A stretch of DNA of 64,000 bases from NCBI RefSeq assembly GCF_051487185.1, contig NZ_JAHVDK010000021.1, forward strand, positions 1-64,000. Reading direction: 5' to 3'. Shown piece after piece: positions 42,327 to 51,211 of the stretch (within the stretch, counting starts at the first letter, position 1; every line of letters starts with the position of its first letter). The translations under genes were made by a program, and so were the position numbers. Source of the DNA: Inquilinus limosus_F (GTDB taxonomy: Bacteria > Pseudomonadota > Alphaproteobacteria > DSM-16000 > Inquilinaceae). Below the pieces are notes generated by a model. That model had not been told where the DNA came from. It made no database searches and was given only the letters and a program-made list of their open reading frames with translations.

Positions 42327-43070
42327 ATGGATCTCGATTTTGTCCAGCGCATCCTCGGCAGTCTCTTCGACGGCGTTCTCGTCACCATCTTCCTGGTCAC
42401 TGCGTCGATTGCCTGCGGCAATGCCCTGGCGGTGCCGGTGGCGCTGGCGCGGGTGTCGCGGCGCTGGTGGCTGAAGGCGCCGGCCTTCCTGTTCATCCTG
42501 TTCATCCGCGGCACGCCGCTGATCGTGCAGATGTTCATGATCTACTACGGCCTGGCCCAGTTCCCGGCGGTGCGGCACAGCGTGCTGTGGCCGATCCTGC
42601 GCGAGCCGATGTGGTGCGCCGTGATCTCGCTCAGCATCAGCACCGCAGCCTATTCCGGCGAGGTGCTGCGCGGCGCCATCCAGGCGGTGCCGCGCGGCGA
42701 GGTCGAGGCCGCACGCTCGGTCGGCATGCCGCCCGGCCTGATGCTGCGCCGGATCGTGCTGCCGATCGCGCTGCGCCAGAGCCTGCCGACCTTCGCCAAC
42801 GAGACGGTGCTGCTGCTGAAGGCCAGCGCCATCGTCTTCACCATCACCGTGCGCGACCTGATGGGTGAGGCCAACATAATCCGGGCCCAGACCTTCCGCA
42901 CCTATGAGCCGCTGATCACCGCCGCGCTGATGTATCTGGTCCTGACCTGGATCATCGTTCGCGGCTTCGGCTGGCTCGAGGCGCGGCTCGGCGCGCATCG
43001 GCGGGCGGCGCCATCCACGGCGCCGGGCCGGGTCGCCCCGACCGCGGCGGTGTCGCTCGACGCCCGATAA
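42327..43070 (+). CDS. amino-acid ABC transporter permease (HisM-like)
   Basis: Second permease of the same transporter, 247 residues. Transmembrane blocks include ILGSLFDGVLVTIFLVTASI near the start, and LIVQMFMIYYGLAQFPAVRH. The ATPase-contact loop PRGEVEAARSVGMPPGLMLR followed by RIVLPIALRQSLPTFANETV is intact. A polar-residue tail with little hydrophobicity closes the protein. It starts 3 bp after the preceding permease, so the two are certainly coexpressed and are likely partners. Confidence 0.92.
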   Translation: MDLDFVQRILGSLFDGVLVTIFLVTASIACGNALAVPVALARVSRRWWLKAPAFLFILFIRGTPLIVQMFMIYYGLAQFPAVRHSVLWPILREPMWCAVISLSISTAAYSGEVLRGAIQAVPRGEVEAARSVGMPPGLMLRRIVLPIALRQSLPTFANETVLLLKASAIVFTITVRDLMGEANIIRAQTFRTYEPLITAALMYLVLTWIIVRGFGWLEARLGAHRRAAPSTAPGRVAPTAAVSLDAR

Positions 43071-43187
43071 CCCGATTGGGCAGGGTAGCCTCTTGCCGAT
43101 TGTATGGCGCGGCGGCGCGGGATTAGGCTTTTCGCGACGCAGCGTCCGCAAGAGGCGCCGTCATCGCGTCACTGGGAGATCAGAGAT

Positions 43188-44021
43188 ATGCGTCTGCGCA
43201 GCATCGTCCTGGCCGTCGCCGCCATCGGCGTCCTGTCCTCCGGCCCGGCCTTCGCCGGGGCCGTGCTGGACCGGATCATGCAGAACAAGAAGATGGTGAT
43301 GTCGACGGATCCGGAATATCCGCCACAATCCTCGCTTAACGCCAGCAACCAGTTTGAGGGCTTCGACATCGATGTCGGCACCGAGATCGCCAAGCGCCTC
43401 GGCGTCTCGATCGAATTCGTCACCCCGGGATGGGAGACCATCGTCTCCGGCAAATGGGCCGGGCGCTGGGACGTCTCGGTCGGGTCGATGACCCCGACCA
43501 AGGCGCGGGCCGAGGTGCTGGACTTCCCGGCGATCTACTACTACACGCCGGCCGCTCTGGCGGTGCATTCGGCCAACACCACGATCAAGGCCCCGGCCGA
43601 CGCCTCGGGCAAGAAGATCGGTGTCGGCGCCGCCACCACCTATGAGAGCTATCTGCGCGGCGACCTGGTGATCGACGCGGCCGGCGCGCCGCCGTTCCAG
43701 TTCCTGGTCAAGGACGCGCAGATCCAGTCCTACGACACCGACGTGCCGGCGCTGGACGACCTCCGGCTCGGCGACGGCACCCGGCTCGACGCGGTGGCCA
43801 CGGCGCTGCCGACGATCCAGGGCGCGATCAAGAACGGCTACCCGATCAAGGTGGTCGGCTCGCCCTTGTTCTACGAGCCGCTGTCGGTGGCGATCGAGAA
43901 GGGCGATCCGGAGCTGCACGCCAAGATCGCCGAGATCGTCAAGGCGATGCACGAGGACGGCACCCTGACCAAATTCTCGATGAAGTGGTATGGGGCGGAT
44001 CTGACCAAGCCCTCGGCCTGA
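43188..44021 (+). CDS. amino-acid-type ABC transporter substrate-binding protein
   Basis: A second SBP family 3 protein, 277 residues. Signal peptide MRLRSIVLAVAAIGVLSSGP, cleavage near AFAGAVL. The mature chain contains STDPEYPPQSSLNASNQFEG and FDIDVGTEIAKRLGV, the first-lobe signature, and VSVGSMTPTKARAEVLDF. It differs enough from the 40824 protein to have another ligand. The ATG at 43188 follows GGGAGATCAGAG. A single permease gene follows by 4 bp. A 117-bp gap from the preceding permease contains no gene. Confidence 0.92.
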   Translation: MRLRSIVLAVAAIGVLSSGPAFAGAVLDRIMQNKKMVMSTDPEYPPQSSLNASNQFEGFDIDVGTEIAKRLGVSIEFVTPGWETIVSGKWAGRWDVSVGSMTPTKARAEVLDFPAIYYYTPAALAVHSANTTIKAPADASGKKIGVGAATTYESYLRGDLVIDAAGAPPFQFLVKDAQIQSYDTDVPALDDLRLGDGTRLDAVATALPTIQGAIKNGYPIKVVGSPLFYEPLSVAIEKGDPELHAKIAEIVKAMHEDGTLTKFSMKWYGADLTKPSA

Positions 44022-44025
44022 CAGC

Positions 44026-45015
44026 GTGATCCGCCTGTTCGAGGCCCTGGCGCAGCCGCCGGTGCTGCGCGGGCTCCTGTTCCTCCTCTCCGCCGTCGCG
44101 CTGGCCGGCTTCGACTATGGCGGGCTGGTCGCGCGGCTGGCGGAGATCGTGCCGGCGCTGGCCCTGCCGGCCGGCCAGGCGGCCGGGCCCTGGCTCGTCG
44201 TCGCCGGGCTGGCGGCGCTGGTGGTGGCGAATTTCTGGCTGCTGTCCCACCTGCCGTTCCGGGCCCAGGTGACGATCATCTGGATCGAGCTGCTGGCCCT
44301 GTTCCTGGCCTTCTGCTGGAGCTTCGGCCTCAGCTATCCCTTCATGCTCGACCGGGCGCCGATCCTGCTCGGGCTCGAGCTGCGCGACGGCTTCATCCAG
44401 GGCGCGGCGCTGACCCTGTTCATCTGCGCCGTGTCGATCGCGATCTCGACCGTGATCGCCCTGGCTGCGGCGCTGGCCCGGCTGTCGCAGAGCGGCCCGG
44501 CCTTCGGCGTCGCCACCTTCTACATCTCCTTCTTCCGCGGCACGCCGCTGCTGCTGCAGACCATGCTGATCTATCTCGGCCTGCCGCAGCTCGGCCTCGT
44601 CATCGACGCCATCCCGGCCGGCATCATCGCCCTGTCGCTGTGCTACGGCGCCTATATGGCCGAGATCTTCCGCGCCGGCATCCTGGCGATCCCGCGGGGC
44701 CAGTCGGAGGCCGCGCTGTCGCTCGGCCTGAAGCCGGCGGAGGTCACCTGGCTCGTGGTGCTGCCGCAGGCGATGCGGCTGATCATCCCGCCGACCGGCA
44801 ACCAGTTCATCGCCATGCTCAAGGATTCGTCACTGGTCTCGGTGATGGGCGTCTGGGAGATCATGTTCCTGGCCCGGACCCATGGCCGGGCCGAGTTCAA
44901 ATACATGGAGATGCTGATCGTCGCCGCGGTGATCTACTGGGCGATGTCGGCGGTCTTCGAGCTGGCGCAGGCGCGGATCGAGAAGCGCTTCGGCAAGGGC
45001 GTGTCGGCCCGCTGA
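44026..45015 (+). CDS. amino-acid ABC transporter permease with N-terminal extension
   Basis: Permease of the polar amino acid type, 329 residues, longer than usual because of an approximately 100-residue N-terminal part with extra hydrophobic segments (LLFLLSAVALAGFDYGGLV, then WLVVAGLAALVVANFWLLS). The core contains YISFFRGTPLLLQTMLIYLG and the ATPase-contact loop PRGQSEAALSLGLKPAEVTW, then VVLPQAMRLIIPPTGNQFIA. The start is a GTG at 44026, 4 bp after the binding protein. It works with the 43188 protein. It may function alone as a homodimer, since a second permease is not found. No ATPase gene follows. Confidence 0.9.
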   Translation: MIRLFEALAQPPVLRGLLFLLSAVALAGFDYGGLVARLAEIVPALALPAGQAAGPWLVVAGLAALVVANFWLLSHLPFRAQVTIIWIELLALFLAFCWSFGLSYPFMLDRAPILLGLELRDGFIQGAALTLFICAVSIAISTVIALAAALARLSQSGPAFGVATFYISFFRGTPLLLQTMLIYLGLPQLGLVIDAIPAGIIALSLCYGAYMAEIFRAGILAIPRGQSEAALSLGLKPAEVTWLVVLPQAMRLIIPPTGNQFIAMLKDSSLVSVMGVWEIMFLARTHGRAEFKYMEMLIVAAVIYWAMSAVFELAQARIEKRFGKGVSAR

Positions 45016-45043
45016 GTCGGACTTGGTTTGCTGCTTCGAGATA

Positions 45044-45148
45044 TATCCAATTGGTTACATCCGGCCGCGTCGCAAGGCAGTGCCTGGCTCAGCCATTCCT
45101 GATTTGACATCGCGCGAGGTCGATCAATAATAAGTAACCAAACGGTTA
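45044..45148 (+). promoter_or_regulatory. promoter with two TANCC-N4-GGTTA operators
   Basis: TATCC-AATT-GGTTA (45044-45057) and TAACC-AAAC-GGTTA (45135-45148) are two copies of the same dyad, centres 91 bp apart. Between them lies a perfect TTGACA (45104-45109), with AT-rich AATAAT-type -10 candidates 16-18 bp downstream, overlapping or next to the second site. The geometry suits repression by a LacI- or GntR-type protein with DNA looping. The AT-rich stretch also holds a TATAAT at 45147-45152 that could be an alternative -10. Confidence 0.55.
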
Positions 45149-45190
45149 TAATGTGGCGGCCGAACGCCGCCTTGTGAGGGGAGGCAACCG

Positions 45191-46480
45191 ATGAAGGCTT
45201 TCAACCGCCGTTCGTTCCTGCAGGGGTCGCTCGCCGCCGGGGCGGTGCTGTCGTTCGGCGCCGGCCGGGCCCGGGCCGAGACGACGCGGCTGCGCATGAC
45301 CTGGTGGGGCTCGCAGGAGCGCGCCAAGCGCACCCAGGATGTGGCCAAGCTTTACGAGCAGAAGGCGCCGGACATCGCCATCGTCGGCGAGCCGCTGAGC
45401 GGCGACGCCTACTGGACCAAGCTGTCGACCCAGATGGCCGGGCGCAACGTCTCCGACATCTTCCAGCTCGAGCCCAGCACCGTCTCCGACTATTCGAAGC
45501 GCGGCGCCTGCATGGCGCTCGACCAGTTCATCCCGAAGCCGCTCGACGTCGAGGCCTTCGGGCCCAAGATGCTCGATCTGTGCCGGGTTGACGGCAAGAT
45601 CTACGGCATCGGCCTCGGCCTCAACTCCTTCTCGATGTTCTACGACACCACGGTCTTCGCCAAGGCCGGCATCCCGGTGCCGACGCCGGAGACGACCTGG
45701 ACCCAGTTCGCCGAGCTGGCGGCGGAGCTGACCAAGGCGGCGGGCAAGGACCAGCTCTGGGGCGCGGCATACGGCGCCCGCTACGCCTATGTGCTGGACG
45801 TCTGGCTGCGCCAGCGCGGCAAGGCCCTGTTCTCGCCGGAAGGGTCGATCGGCTTCGGCGTCGAGGACGCCAAGGAGTGGTACGCCTACTGGGAGGATCT
45901 GCGGAAGAAGAACATCTGCGTCTCGGCCGACCTCCAGACCCAGGACCAGAACACCATCGAGACCAATCCGCTGACCCGCGGCAACGCGGTGATGGGCTTC
46001 ACCTATTCCAACCAGCTGATCGGATATCAGGCGATGATGCCGAACAAGCTCGGCATCACCATGGTGCCGGGGCTCGGCGGCGGCGCCCCGTCCGGCCATT
46101 ATTACCGGCCGGCGCTGATCTGGAGCATCGGCGCGACCTCCAAGCACGGTGAGGCGGCGGCCGCCTTCATCAACTTCTTCGTCAACGACATCGAGGCCGG
46201 AAAGATCCTCGGCGTGGAGCGCGGCGTGCCGATGTCGCCGAAGGTGCGCGAGGCGATCCTGCCGATGTTGAACGAGACGGAACGGGCCACGGTCGACTAC
46301 GTCAACCTGCTGGCGGACAAGGTCAGCGCCTATCCGCCGCCGGCGCCGGTCGGGTCGCAGCAGTTCGACCGGGACGTGGTGCGCAAGACGGCGGACCAGG
46401 TCGCCTTCGGCAACCTGTCGATCGACGAGGCGGCGCAGCAGCTGGTCGATCAGGGGAAGGCGATCCTCCGGCCGAAGTGA
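45191..46480 (+). CDS. sugar-type ABC transporter substrate-binding protein
   Basis: SBP family 1 (carbohydrate-type) binding protein, 429 residues. The N-terminus has a twin-arginine signal, FNRRSFLQGSLAAGAVLSFG, ending with ARAETT, so it is probably exported folded by Tat. The mature chain begins RLRMTWWGSQERAKRTQD, a conserved first strand, with VSDIFQLEPSTVSDYSKRGA and FINFFVNDIEAGKILGVERG. Neither permeases nor an ATPase lie next to it; the next genes are a ThuA protein and a DUF2264 protein, so it may capture the sugar or glycoside they process, for a transporter elsewhere. Confidence 0.9.
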   Translation: MKAFNRRSFLQGSLAAGAVLSFGAGRARAETTRLRMTWWGSQERAKRTQDVAKLYEQKAPDIAIVGEPLSGDAYWTKLSTQMAGRNVSDIFQLEPSTVSDYSKRGACMALDQFIPKPLDVEAFGPKMLDLCRVDGKIYGIGLGLNSFSMFYDTTVFAKAGIPVPTPETTWTQFAELAAELTKAAGKDQLWGAAYGARYAYVLDVWLRQRGKALFSPEGSIGFGVEDAKEWYAYWEDLRKKNICVSADLQTQDQNTIETNPLTRGNAVMGFTYSNQLIGYQAMMPNKLGITMVPGLGGGAPSGHYYRPALIWSIGATSKHGEAAAAFINFFVNDIEAGKILGVERGVPMSPKVREAILPMLNETERATVDYVNLLADKVSAYPPPAPVGSQQFDRDVVRKTADQVAFGNLSIDEAAQQLVDQGKAILRPK

Positions 46481-46551
46481 GCCGAAGTGGGAGAGGGCGG
46501 CATGACCGGTCTCCCGGCCGTGCCGCCCGACCGGGAGCGAAGGGGACCGCG

Positions 46552-47193
46552 ATGAAACGCGCCATGATCGTCTGGGGCGGCTGGGACGGGCACGAGCCGG
46601 AGCAGGGGGCCGCTTATGTCGCCGCGATGCTGCGGGACGAGGGCTTCGCGGTCCGGGTCGAGGGCGACATCGGCGCCTTCGCCGACCCGGCGCTGCGCGA
46701 CATGGACCTGATCGTGCCGGTGATCACCCGCGCCGCCATCGCCAAGGAACCGCTGGACAACCTGCTGGCGGCGGTCGAGGGCGGGACGGGGATCGCCGGC
46801 TATCACGGCGGCCTCGCCGGGTCGCTCCGCGAGGCGGTGGCCTTCCACTTCATGGCCGGCTGCCAATGGGTGGCGCATCCCGGCGGCATCATCCCGTTCC
46901 GGGTCAACGTTATCCGGCCGGACGACCCGATCATGGCCGGCATCGGCGACTTCGACTACCGGTCGGAGCAGTACTATCTGCATGTCGATCCGGCGGTGGA
47001 GGTGCTGGCCACCACCACCTTCTCGGGCCAGCACGCGCCCTGGATCGACGGCGTCACCATGCCGGTCGTGTACAAAAAGCGCTATGGCGCCGGGCGGGTG
47101 TTCTACACCGCGCTCGGCCATGTGGTGCGCGAGTTCGACCACCCGCAGATGCGCGAGATCCTGCGCCGCGGCCTGCTCTGGGCTTCCCGATGA
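46552..47193 (+). CDS. ThuA domain protein
   Basis: ThuA-like protein of 213 residues, a class I glutamine amidotransferase-like fold; ThuA of Rhizobium is linked to trehalose utilisation. MIVWGGWDGHEPEQ is the family N-terminus, GIAGYHGGLAGSLREA the nucleophile-elbow region, and the ending RVFYTALGHVVREFDHPQM carries the conserved GH. The ATG at 46552 follows GAAGGGGA. It overlaps the DUF2264 gene by 4 bp (ATGA). The enzymatic activity of this family in general is not well established. Confidence 0.88.
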   Translation: MKRAMIVWGGWDGHEPEQGAAYVAAMLRDEGFAVRVEGDIGAFADPALRDMDLIVPVITRAAIAKEPLDNLLAAVEGGTGIAGYHGGLAGSLREAVAFHFMAGCQWVAHPGGIIPFRVNVIRPDDPIMAGIGDFDYRSEQYYLHVDPAVEVLATTTFSGQHAPWIDGVTMPVVYKKRYGAGRVFYTALGHVVREFDHPQMREILRRGLLWASR

Positions 47194-49091
47194 CCGATAT
47201 CGCCGAACGCGTCCGTGCCAATCCGCTGGCCACCCGGGCCGATGCGCAGCGCCTGCTGCGCGACCTGACCGCGCCGCTCGAATCCGGCTTCAGCCCGGGC
47301 CGGGCACAGATCCGGCTCGGGCTCGACTCCGCCCATTTCAACCGCAAGGCGCAGTGGTTCGAGGGCTATGCCCGGCCGCTCTGGGGCTTGGCGCCGCTGC
47401 ATGCCGGCGGCGGCGGCTTCGGGTTCTGGGACAAGTTCCGCGAGGGCCTGGCCACCGGCACCGACCCGGACCACCCGGAATACTGGGAGGGGGTGACCGA
47501 TCTCGACCAGCGCTCGGTCGAGATGGCGGCGCTGGGCTTCGCCCTGGCGCTGGCGCCGGACCAGCTGTGGGATCCGCTGCCGCAGGCCGCGAAGCAGCGC
47601 GCCGCCGCCTGGTTGGGCGGCATCCAATCGGTCGAGATGGCCGACAACAACTGGCACTTCTTCCCGGTCATGGCCGGGCTGGGGCTGCAGCGGGTGGGCG
47701 TCGCCATCGACACCGCCTCGCGCGACCGGCATCTGGCCCGGATCGACGAGTTCATTGGCGCCGAAGGCTGGTACGGCGACGGCGCCGGAGGCTGGATCGA
47801 CCACTACAACGGCTTCGCGCTGCACTTCTACGGCCTGATCTACGCCGCCCATCGGGCGGAGCAGGATCCGGCGCGAGCCCAGGCCTATCGCGACCGCGCC
47901 ACCGCCTTCGCCCGGGGCTTCCGCCACTGGTTCGGGGCCGACGGCGCGGCGCTGGCGATCGGCCGGTCGCTGACCTACCGCTTCGCCATGGCCGGGTTCT
48001 GGGGCGCGCTCGCCTATGCCGGGGTGGAGGCGCTGCCCTGGGGCCAGATCCGCGGCCTCTGGGCCCGCCAGATCCGCTGGTGGATGCGGCAGCCGATCTT
48101 CGACGCCGCCGGGCGCCTGCCGGTCGGTTATCGCTGGCCCAACTACTTCATGAGCGAGGAGTACAACTCTCCCGGCTCGCCCTACTGGGCGTTCAAGGCC
48201 TTCCTGCCGCTGGCCCTGCCGAACAGCCACCCCTTCTGGACGGCGCGGGAGGAGGCGCTGGATGCGCCGGACGGCACCACGACGCTGCGCGGCGCTTCCA
48301 TGGTGGTGCGGCGCAACCAGGGCGACGTGGTGGCGCTGCCGGCTGGGCCGGTGCGCACCGAGATGCGCGGCTCGACCGACAAGTACGGCAAGCTGGCCTA
48401 CTCCTCGCGCTGGGGCCTGGCGGTCGAAGCGGATCGCTGGCTGCATGTCGGCTTCTGCGGCGACAACATCCTGGCGGTCAGCCGCGACGGGCAGGAGTTC
48501 CGCACCCGCGGCGCGCTCACCGCCTCCCGGGTCGGCGACGGCTGGATCGAGACCGTCTGGCAGCCCATGGCCGGGGTGCGGGTGACGACGCTGCAGTCCT
48601 TCGCCGGCGACTGGGAGGTGCGGCTGCACCGCATCGCCGCCGACGCGCCGCTGGCGGTGATCGAGACCGGCCACGCCGTGCCGGCGCACAGCCGCACGCG
48701 GGGCAAGCTGAAGCAGGCCTTCGAGTCCCGGGAACCGGGGCCGCAAGCCCTGACCCTGACGGTCACGGATGGCCATGCCTGCAGCCTGGCCGATCTCGGC
48801 GGGCTGCGCCGCGCGGTCGAGGCGGATGTGGCGCCGAACACCCATCTGGTGTTCCCGCAAGCCTCGGTGCCGGCCCTGGTCGGCCGGATCGGCGCTGGCG
48901 AGACGCTGCTGGTCACCTTGGTGCGGCCTTCCTGGGGCGTCGATCCCGAGGCGCTGCCGGCATCGCTGCCCTCGGCCGACGACCTGCGGTCGATCGCCGA
49001 GGCCGCGGGCTGGAACGCCGCGATCCTCGACTGGGTCGTCCTGCCCCGCAGCCTGGAGATCCGCCGCCGGCCGGTCGCGGAGTGGGAGTGA
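47190..49091 (+). CDS. DUF2264 domain-containing protein
   Basis: 633 residues. The N-terminal two thirds match DUF2264, a helical (alpha/alpha)-type domain seen in glycoside-processing enzymes: FNRKAQWFEGYARPLWGLAP, then NNWHFFPVMAGLGLQRVGVA, AEGWYGDGAGGWIDHYNGFA and RFAMAGFWGALAYAGVEALP. The C-terminal third is beta-rich. The family is thought to be related to polysaccharide lyases or glycosidases, but I do not know a demonstrated reaction. It overlaps ThuA by 4 bp and is translationally coupled to it. No signal peptide, so cytosolic. Confidence 0.88.
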   Translation: MTDIAERVRANPLATRADAQRLLRDLTAPLESGFSPGRAQIRLGLDSAHFNRKAQWFEGYARPLWGLAPLHAGGGGFGFWDKFREGLATGTDPDHPEYWEGVTDLDQRSVEMAALGFALALAPDQLWDPLPQAAKQRAAAWLGGIQSVEMADNNWHFFPVMAGLGLQRVGVAIDTASRDRHLARIDEFIGAEGWYGDGAGGWIDHYNGFALHFYGLIYAAHRAEQDPARAQAYRDRATAFARGFRHWFGADGAALAIGRSLTYRFAMAGFWGALAYAGVEALPWGQIRGLWARQIRWWMRQPIFDAAGRLPVGYRWPNYFMSEEYNSPGSPYWAFKAFLPLALPNSHPFWTAREEALDAPDGTTTLRGASMVVRRNQGDVVALPAGPVRTEMRGSTDKYGKLAYSSRWGLAVEADRWLHVGFCGDNILAVSRDGQEFRTRGALTASRVGDGWIETVWQPMAGVRVTTLQSFAGDWEVRLHRIAADAPLAVIETGHAVPAHSRTRGKLKQAFESREPGPQALTLTVTDGHACSLADLGGLRRAVEADVAPNTHLVFPQASVPALVGRIGAGETLLVTLVRPSWGVDPEALPASLPSADDLRSIAEAAGWNAAILDWVVLPRSLEIRRRPVAEWE

Positions 49092-49103
49092 GGGCGGGGC
49101 GCT

Positions 49104-51185
49104 TCAGCCCCGTGGCGCGGCCTGCAGCCGGCCGCCGGCCAGGGCGGTCAGGTGCAGCTCGCTCAAAGACCGGGGGTCGAACAGCAGCGCGACCTTCTCG
49201 TCGCGGCTGAGGGCGCCGGTGGCGAGCGTGCCGGGGCCGCCGGCGGTCAGCTTGCGGCGTGCCGCCTCGATCACCTTCGGGTCCTCGCGTCCGGCTTCGG
49301 GCGATCCGGTCAGCAGCGTCATGTGGATGGCGTTGGCCAGCGGGTCGCGGATCACCGTCGCCAGCCCGTCCTCCACCGGCTTCGTGGTCGCGGCCAGCTG
49401 CTCGCCGAGCGCCGCCGCCTCGACCACGATCTGCGGCTTCTGCCGCTCCTCCGGCGTGACCAGCAGGCCAAGCCGTCGGGCCGAGACGCCGGCGGAATGG
49501 CGCGAGGTGATCACCGACAGCGGGATCGACAGCAGCAGGCCGATCACCAGCGGCGACAGCCAGGCCAGCATCGAGGGCGAGATCCACAGCGCCACCACGC
49601 CCAGCACCACGCCGAAGATGGTGTGGCTGCGATGCATCTGCACCGCGTCGCCCCAGGTCGTGCCGCGGTCGTCGCGCGACTGCGTGCCCCAGCCGGAATC
49701 GCGGCCGAGGAAGGCCTGCATCACGAAGGTGGAGTGGAACAGCATCATCACCGGCGCCTGGAAGACCGAGAAGAAGGTCTCGAACAGCAGGCTCACCAGC
49801 GCCCGGAAGGCGCCGCCGTAGCCGGCCGCGAGCTTCCGGTCGAACAGCAGCAACAGCCAGCCGAAGATCTTCGGCGCCAGCAGCATGCCGAAGGAGATCA
49901 CCAAGAGGCGCACCGCCAGCGTCTGGTCCTGCACCGGCCAGACCGGGAACAGCGACTCGGCCGTCGGGAAATAGACCGGGATCTCCAGCTTGTGCTCCAG
50001 CGCCGTCAGCATGCCGACGCAGATGAAGACCAGCCACAGGGGGGAGGAGACGTAGCTCATCACCCCCATCGCCATGTGCTGGCGCGACAGCGGGTGCAGG
50101 CCGCGCGCCACCAGCACGCGCAGATGCTGCATGTTGCCCTGGCACCAGCGCCGGTCGCGCTTGGCGTGGTCGATCATCGTCGGCGGGCATTCCTCGTAGC
50201 TGCCGCCGAGTTCCGGCACCAGCCAGGCGGTCCAGCCGTTGCGCCGGATCAGCGCCGCCTCGACGAAGTCGTGCGACAGGATGTGGCCGCCGAAGGGCGG
50301 CCGGCCGGACAGGATCGGCAGGCCGCAGCTCTCGATGAAGGCGCGTGTGCGGATGATCGCGTTGTGGCCCCAGTAGTTGCCGTCGCCGAGCTGCCAGAAG
50401 GCCAAGCCGGCGCTGACGATCGGGCCGTAGAGGCGCCCGGCGAACTGCTGCATCCGGGCCCACAGCGTGTTGCGGTTCACCACCAGCGGCGGCGCCTGGA
50501 TGATGCCGGCGCGCGGGTTGGCCTGCATCAGCCGGGCCATGGTGACCAGCGTGTCGCCGGCCATCAGGCTGTCGGCGTCCAGCACCACCATGAAGTCGTA
50601 GCGGGCACCCCAGCGGGTGCAGAAATCGGCGATGTTGCCGGCCTTCTTGGCGACATTGTGCCGGCGCTTGCGGTAGAAGATGCGGCCGCTGCCCTCGGTG
50701 CGGCGGCACAGCGCGCTCCAGCCGATCTCCTCCGCCACCCAAACGTCGGGGTTGGTGCTGTCACTCAGGATGAAGATGTCGAAGGCGTCGAGGTGCCCGG
50801 TCCGCGCCAGGCTGTCGTGGATCGCCTGCAGGTTGGCGTAGATGCCGGTCGTGTCCTCGTTGTAGACCGGCATCAGCACGGCGGTGCGGCTCTTCAGCGG
50901 CGCCACCGCCTCGGCGCCCTGCGGCCAGACCAGGCCGGGCTGGCCCCAGCGCAGCAGCAGCGTCAGGAAGCCGGGCAGGGCGGTCCAGAAGGACAGCGCG
51001 ATCCAGGAGAAGTTGATGGCGAACATCACCACCAGGGCCAGTTCCAGCCCGGTGACGCCGCCGACCGACAGAAAGCGGTAGAGGGCGAAGGCGGCCGCGA
51101 TCGTCGAGAGCGCGGTCGCGCCGAAGACCGCAAGGCGGCGCCAACGAGCCGCGGAGGCGTAGGACGCCGCTTCGAGTCCGGTCAT
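49104..51185 (-). CDS. opgH: Glucans biosynthesis glucosyltransferase OpgH (MdoH)
   Basis: Inner-membrane GT2 glucosyltransferase that makes the linear beta-1,2 backbone of osmoregulated periplasmic glucans from UDP-glucose. 693 residues. The cytosolic catalytic domain shows RTAVLMPVYNEDTTGIYANL, the metal-binding VVLDADSLMAGD (DxD), HDFVEAALIRRNG and the QxxRW-type RDRRWCQGNMQHLR. Membrane segments flank it: two at the N-terminus and several after residue 370, such as YVSSPLWLVFICVGMLTALE. It is a little shorter than the E. coli protein at both ends. It is the last gene of the opgG-opgI-opgH order. Confidence 0.95.
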   Translation of the reverse strand: MTGLEAASYASAARWRRLAVFGATALSTIAAAFALYRFLSVGGVTGLELALVVMFAINFSWIALSFWTALPGFLTLLLRWGQPGLVWPQGAEAVAPLKSRTAVLMPVYNEDTTGIYANLQAIHDSLARTGHLDAFDIFILSDSTNPDVWVAEEIGWSALCRRTEGSGRIFYRKRRHNVAKKAGNIADFCTRWGARYDFMVVLDADSLMAGDTLVTMARLMQANPRAGIIQAPPLVVNRNTLWARMQQFAGRLYGPIVSAGLAFWQLGDGNYWGHNAIIRTRAFIESCGLPILSGRPPFGGHILSHDFVEAALIRRNGWTAWLVPELGGSYEECPPTMIDHAKRDRRWCQGNMQHLRVLVARGLHPLSRQHMAMGVMSYVSSPLWLVFICVGMLTALEHKLEIPVYFPTAESLFPVWPVQDQTLAVRLLVISFGMLLAPKIFGWLLLLFDRKLAAGYGGAFRALVSLLFETFFSVFQAPVMMLFHSTFVMQAFLGRDSGWGTQSRDDRGTTWGDAVQMHRSHTIFGVVLGVVALWISPSMLAWLSPLVIGLLLSIPLSVITSRHSAGVSARRLGLLVTPEERQKPQIVVEAAALGEQLAATTKPVEDGLATVIRDPLANAIHMTLLTGSPEAGREDPKVIEAARRKLTAGGPGTLATGALSRDEKVALLFDPRSLSELHLTALAGGRLQAAPRG

Positions 51186-51211
51186 CGGTTAGGTCGGACG
51201 CCTTTCTTCCG

